From: Rhyacichthys aspro
Lineage: Eukaryota > Chordata > Actinopteri > Gobiiformes > Rhyacichthyidae
Direction: 5' to 3'
DNA length: 64,000 nt
Assembly (NCBI GenBank): GCA_036850595.1
Contig: CM072159.1
Location: 32,384,371 to 32,448,370 of the forward strand
The stretch's first letter is position 1. Each line of letters begins with the position of its first letter. Made by a program: the position numbers and the translations under genes. This document shows positions 60,133-64,000 of this stretch, piece after piece. A model generated the notes under the pieces. That model had not been told where the DNA came from and ran no database searches. It saw nothing but the letters and a program-made list of their open reading frames with translations.

Positions 60133-60738
60133 CCGGGTTCTTCTTAGTTCAATTCCAGCACTTTTCAAGCCCTTTAAAGGTGTGTTTTCATGTTTTTAAA
60201 GCACCATACAACTGCGGTAAATTACATGTTATATTGACCTAATGTAGTTAATCTCATTTAAATCTGTTGTGGCATAAAAAAGACCTAATTTGCGTAAATG
60301 GTGGAATATTTTGGAGCACAGACAAGGGATAGTTCACCAAAAATGAAACCTGTGTGATCAAAAAGATGTTAATTAATTGGATGAAGTGTCCCGTTAAGTT
60401 TGATATCTCAAAAATAGATTTTGTTTGGGTCAGAACCAAATCTTTGAGTTTTTTTAATCGTTTTAATCATAATTTGTACTTTTCCTCTTCAAGCCAGCGA
60501 TCATTGAAACAGCAACATCCCAGCGTGTTGTTGCTCCACCAGGGGGCGCACATCCAAAAACACTGGCAGATTACTCTATAGCCACACGAGCTACACGAGC
60601 AATGGTGTTTTCTTAAAGCATAACAATCTGAATTTCAAGCATTTTCAAGCACTTTATCCAAAATTCAGGGACTTTCACATCCTTGAAAACACTAGATTCA
60701 AGCATTTTCAAGGATTTCAAGCACCTGTAAGAACCCTG
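60133..60738 (+). mobile_element. TIR element (AGGGTTCTTACAG type, hAT-like)
   Basis: The left end CCGGGTTCTTCTTAG and the right end CTGTAAGAACCCTG are inverted. The motif AATTCCAGCACTTTTCAAGC near the left end and the repeated CAAGCATTTTCAAGCACTTT at the right are typical of this fish repeat. The interior includes GGGATAGTTCACCAAAAATG, another known fish transposon-end motif, so it may be composite. I could not match 8-bp flanks. Confidence 0.6.
60537..60551 (+). promoter_or_regulatory. CTCF-like motif 4
   Basis: CCACCAGGGGGCGCA is a very close match to the vertebrate CTCF core consensus. It lies inside the TIR element at 60133-60738. Confidence 0.5.
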
Positions 60739-61500
60739 TTTATTTAAGTAAAAGTACAGATGAAGAGGTAGAAATGTTGCTGCTTTTAAATTTACTTAAA
60801 GTATAAATGTAAAATTATTCAATAACAAATAAATAAGAGGCGTGAACCAGGATTTGACAGGTTCAGGCACATCCAGAGGATCCTTTATTATAGATCTTTT
60901 AAAATCATTAAGCGACTAATTAAGGTGAAGTCCACGAAGACAAAAAGCTACTCGTGTGATGCTGCGTTCATGTGCGCTTCATAAAACTCGCTGTAAGTTG
61001 AGGTAGGGCTGTGCAATTAATCACATTTTCAATTTCAATTTCAGCTCCAAACAATCACAAAACCAATGTAATCGAGAAAAAAATATTATTCATTAATTGT
61101 TACTTGTTTTCCAGGAGATTGAGGAAGTGCACTACATTGTTGATATTATTTATTCATTTTAATTATTATTTTTTAAGCTATATATTGTTTATTTTAAGGA
61201 GAATTCACTGTTTTGTTCAATAAATCCAACATATTTCCAAAGTAAGTGACTAATTGTTTAAAATAATCATGATTTTTTTTTCCATTATCGTTTATGCACC
61301 ACTTAAACATTTAATTTATTCATTTTTAAATTTATTTTTTCTTGTTCTGGTAAAGCCCATGTAAAAATGAAGTAGAAAGTCCAGATATTTGCTTTAAAAT
61401 GACGTGGAGTAAAAGTTAAAGTACCTCCTTTTAAATCTACTTAAGTAAACGACAGATACTTGAAAACTGTGCTTAAGAAAGAAGTATTTTTACTTTCTTC
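60739..61500. mobile_element. Composite of decayed transposons
   Basis: AAGTAAAAGTACAGATGAAG at 60747 and the complement-like end GAAAGAAGTATTTTTACTTT at 61477-61496 are the two ends of a common fish element. Between them GTAGGGCTGTGCAATTAATC (61003-61022) starts another decayed hAT-like repeat, ending near 61280 with AATCATGATTTTTTTTTCC. Confidence 0.45.
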
Positions 61501-61504
61501 CTGT

Positions 61505-61560
61505 GTCTCTGCTTCACTTCGCCTCCTCTTCCTCCTCTTCCTCCTCTTCTTTCTCTCTTG
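61505..61560. repeat. CCTCCTCTT pyrimidine tract
   Basis: TTCCTCCTCTTCCTCCTCTT repeats in a pure pyrimidine run at the edge of the CpG-dense block. Confidence 0.85.
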
Positions 61561-61604
61561 TCTCTCGTCCTAATTTGTTCCTTCCTGTTTGGTGCTTCCT
61601 GCTG

Positions 61605-61995
61605 TTTTTCTCTCGAAGCGGGGAAGACCCTCGGTGTGTTCGAGGGCTTCGCAGTCATCGGTTCACCGAGGCGGAAAGACAAAATGGCCTCCTCGTGGAA
61701 TAGAAGCTTCGATGATTTCAGAAACACCGAGCGCACACACAGACGGGGATAACACACCGGTCCTGCCAAAACCGCCCCGCTTTACTCCGTCCCGCTCCCT
61801 CCTCGTGGACTCGGCGGCCATATGTCTTCACGGGGTTGGACTCGTGTGTTTTATTCCACCGCGTCGTGTGTGGCTTCCTGTGTGCGTCCGTTCAAGCAGA
61901 GACGGAGGCTGCTGTCGGCAAAAGCACCGTTAGCTCCGACTTCCTGAGGAAACCCCGTCTCCCAAATCGAAACACGCTTCTGCAAACAACTCCAC
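61605..61995. promoter_or_regulatory. CpG-dense block, candidate CpG island
   Basis: I count about 36 CpG in roughly 390 bp, far above the neighbouring sequence, with GC-rich runs such as AACCGCCCCGCTTTACTCCG. Open frames in several registers (longest 61589-61933 on +, 114 codons) have no recognisable domain. It may be an intragenic promoter, an unrecognised exon, or a recent GC-rich insertion. Confidence 0.4.
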
Positions 61996-62030
61996 GGATT
62001 ATTAAGCTTCCAGAACACATATGAGTCCCG

Positions 62031-64000
62031 GGATGCGTGCATTTTAAACCTTTCCTGCTTCAGTTTTTGGAAAATAATCGTAAATAATAAGTTTAACCAA
62101 AACGCTTAGAATTTTTAACAATAACCAAAAGCAAACATGCATTTTTTGTGTGATATTTTTGTAATTATATAAGATTATGTCACAATCAAGGGTTAATTTG
62201 AGTCTTATTTTGACTTATTTACCTGGATCTGAGAAACACTGGGGAAAATATTTGCTCAAGCTGGGATTTAAACCTCGTGTGTCAGTAAATGTCTTGTAAG
62301 ATTGTAGTTTTGAACGTGAAATCAGCTCTGGATGTATGAGTTTGTTGAGATTAGGTTAGTTTTTCTTGAGTTTAACAAAGAAAGAGCGTTTTTTTTTTAC
62401 CGACAAAATTGTCTCTGAGTGGTTTATTTACACACTTTATTGTCCCGAGACTGTTGTGTGGAATATATTAAAAACTAGGGAAGGTAAGAGATTATCTGCC
62501 GTCAATAATCATTAAGTATTTTTTTGTGCATTTCCGTCTAAGCCTTGTGTTGACCTCACAAACTGTATTTTTACTTTACTTGAACTGACTACGACCGAGT
62601 CTGATCCTAAATAAAACCAAATCAACAAAATAACAAGACAAACCACATAGTTCTGTCTGTGCTTTTAAACTGAAATGCTTCTATTTTGAGACTAAAACAT
62701 CTTCTTTTTATTTCAGAATGAATTCATGTGACCTCTGCTTACAATTAATACAAAAGAGGGATTAAATAATATATAACAATTTACTTTTACTAGACTATTC
62801 AATCAGGCAAATATTGAGCAATTAACATACTGTAGGTAATTATTGTTATTCCACAATGAACCCCTTCAAACTATCCTTGAGCTAATTAAAATGGCTGATT
62901 TTGAGCGGGTTTAATTGGCAGTGCAGCTGTCCGTCCAGACTCCGGCGACTAGATAATGACTCTGACTCTGAGCATCATTATCCAGCTCCACTGTTAGCAT
63001 TCACACTGACTAAATTATGAATTCAAACTCTTGGTCTGCTTCATTAACGGCTGAACAATAGAGATTATTTGAAACATAATTAATAGCTCCCCAAAAGAAC
63101 AGTCGTAATGGGGAATCCATATCACTGTTACTGTATTTTCTTCTGCTGTTACGCTTCATTTGGTTGGAACCTCAAAGTTTTATCTCATCAGAAACATGAC
63201 CAGACTGGAATCCAAAATGCATCTCACCCTCGAACCCAATTAATCAGCAGAGCAGCCTGGAATACAGATGTGCGCCGTTGTGATCTGTTAGCAGAAGGCT
63301 ATGCTTTTTCAAACACCTGTGGTTTATTCTGCTCCTGTGGAAGACTTCTGCTCACTTTTGTCTCACTAAACTCACACTGAACAGCTGAAAGGGAGACATA
63401 GATAGGAATAAAGAAAAATCAGGGAGACAGGGAAGAGGAAAAGAACCCATCAGGCTCTTCTCTGCTGAGATTCTCTCTGGGTTTTTCCGTCAGTGGAGAC
63501 AGACTATTGCCCTGTGGTGAAGTGCAGGTGCTCGTCAGACTATAAATGGACTAAGAATGTGATGTTCCCCTTTCAGGAGAATACCAATGACGCCCAGTTC
63601 CTCTGTTGTGTCCAATACGCTGCAAAAGAAAGGCAGTTCCACACTTTTTCAAAACCTACATCGTTAAACATGACGTGCATTTTCTGCCTCAACTGTGGAA
63701 AAGTTAAAGTTCTGCTCAGATCGTTTTACTGTAAAGTCAAACAGTAAAGTTGGTCATTGTCAAGGTGTTCTGATGACTTTATATATTAACAATCAACAGT
63801 GTTCTGATAAAAATGATCATGACAAAAGGTAAAAGCTCAGTGCGGCTCTACTTCTTCAAAAGTCAAGAAAAAAAAACATGATAGAATTGGAAGAAAAATC
63901 CAAACATATTTTTAACATCGACAGAATCTCAATCAGCTTTAGTCATTTGTTCAAGTCAGATTATATTATGGCATTATTCACATTTATATTGTGGTAATGT
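62031..64000. other. Non-coding stretch, candidate conserved element
   Basis: 62870-63100 is repeat-free with GAGCTAATTAAAATGGCTGA and GTTTAATTGGCAGTGCAGCT, a candidate conserved non-coding element. Frames at 63108-63380 and 63493-63747 have no recognisable domain. No repeat or gene identified in the remainder. Confidence 0.4.

Larger units (their letters stand above)
36773..64000 (+). other. grm8: grm8 downstream intron (inferred, open at the right edge)
   Basis: It follows the phase-1 donor. I see no exon beginning with the expected GVCIAQ-type sequence up to base 64000, so at least 27 kb of intron follows. It is filled with the repeats listed separately. Confidence 0.75.

Noticed and set aside
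60133..60738. 8-bp target duplication for the TIR element
   Set aside because: The bases outside the two ends (TCTCTACT and TTTATTTA) do not match, so the hAT assignment rests on the ends alone.
36773..64000. Intronic microRNA known from mammalian GRM8 (mir-592)
   Set aside because: I looked for its mature sequence and did not see it on either strand. It may lie in another intron outside the window.

Overview
The window is vertebrate nuclear DNA, almost certainly from a ray-finned (teleost) fish. It is AT-rich and gene-poor, with GT-AG splice signals, long GT/AC microsatellites, L2-type LINE 3' ends, fish-type DNA transposon fragments and no bacterial-style packed ORFs. The only protein-coding sequence I can support is one 217-bp exon on the + strand at 36556-36772. 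It encodes 72 residues of the glutamate-binding Venus-flytrap domain of a group III metabotropic glutamate receptor, best matching mGluR8 (grm8). It has a polypyrimidine tract and AG acceptor before it and a GT donor after it. It is internal, starting in phase 0 and ending in phase 1, so the adjoining sequence on both sides is intron. Introns of this gene are very large in vertebrates, and most or all of the 64 kb is probably intron.

Layout. 1-36.5 kb is the upstream intron. It carries an inverted minisatellite (0.2-0.5 kb), an L2 LINE tail (0.6-0.8 kb), several copies of a two-subfamily MITE (called MITE-A and MITE-B here; 2.8, 7.9, 18.0, 19.7-20.5, 25.5 and 34.7 kb), a second MITE family carrying CTCF-like motifs (6.8 and 26.5 kb), an unclassified 'TCGACTAAA' repeat (8.8, 22.1, 31.0 and 32.9 kb; one copy is interrupted by a hAT element whose empty site can be read from a sister copy), a 0.8-kb minisatellite (16.1-16.9 kb), a 28-bp minisatellite (28.6-29.0 kb) and a 45-bp minisatellite ending about 200 bp before the exon. 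36.8-64 kb is the downstream intron. It has an L2 LINE 3' end (37.2-37.6 kb), more MITE-A/B copies, a recent 1,870-bp tandem duplication (53.8-57.6 kb) whose three boundaries all lie in MITE-A sequence, a TIR element at 60.1-60.7 kb and a CpG-dense block at 61.6-62.0 kb.

Only the exon has a protein function: it helps build the extracellular glutamate-binding lobe of a presynaptic Gi/o-coupled receptor. The remainder records repeat invasion and rearrangement of a large intron. I found no tRNA, rRNA, CRISPR array, bacterial gene, or retroviral or other viral gene. The other open frames are short, lack family similarity that I can recognise, and often lie inside repeats. Several unique repeat-free stretches are flagged as candidate conserved non-coding elements, with low confidence because no alignment could be run.
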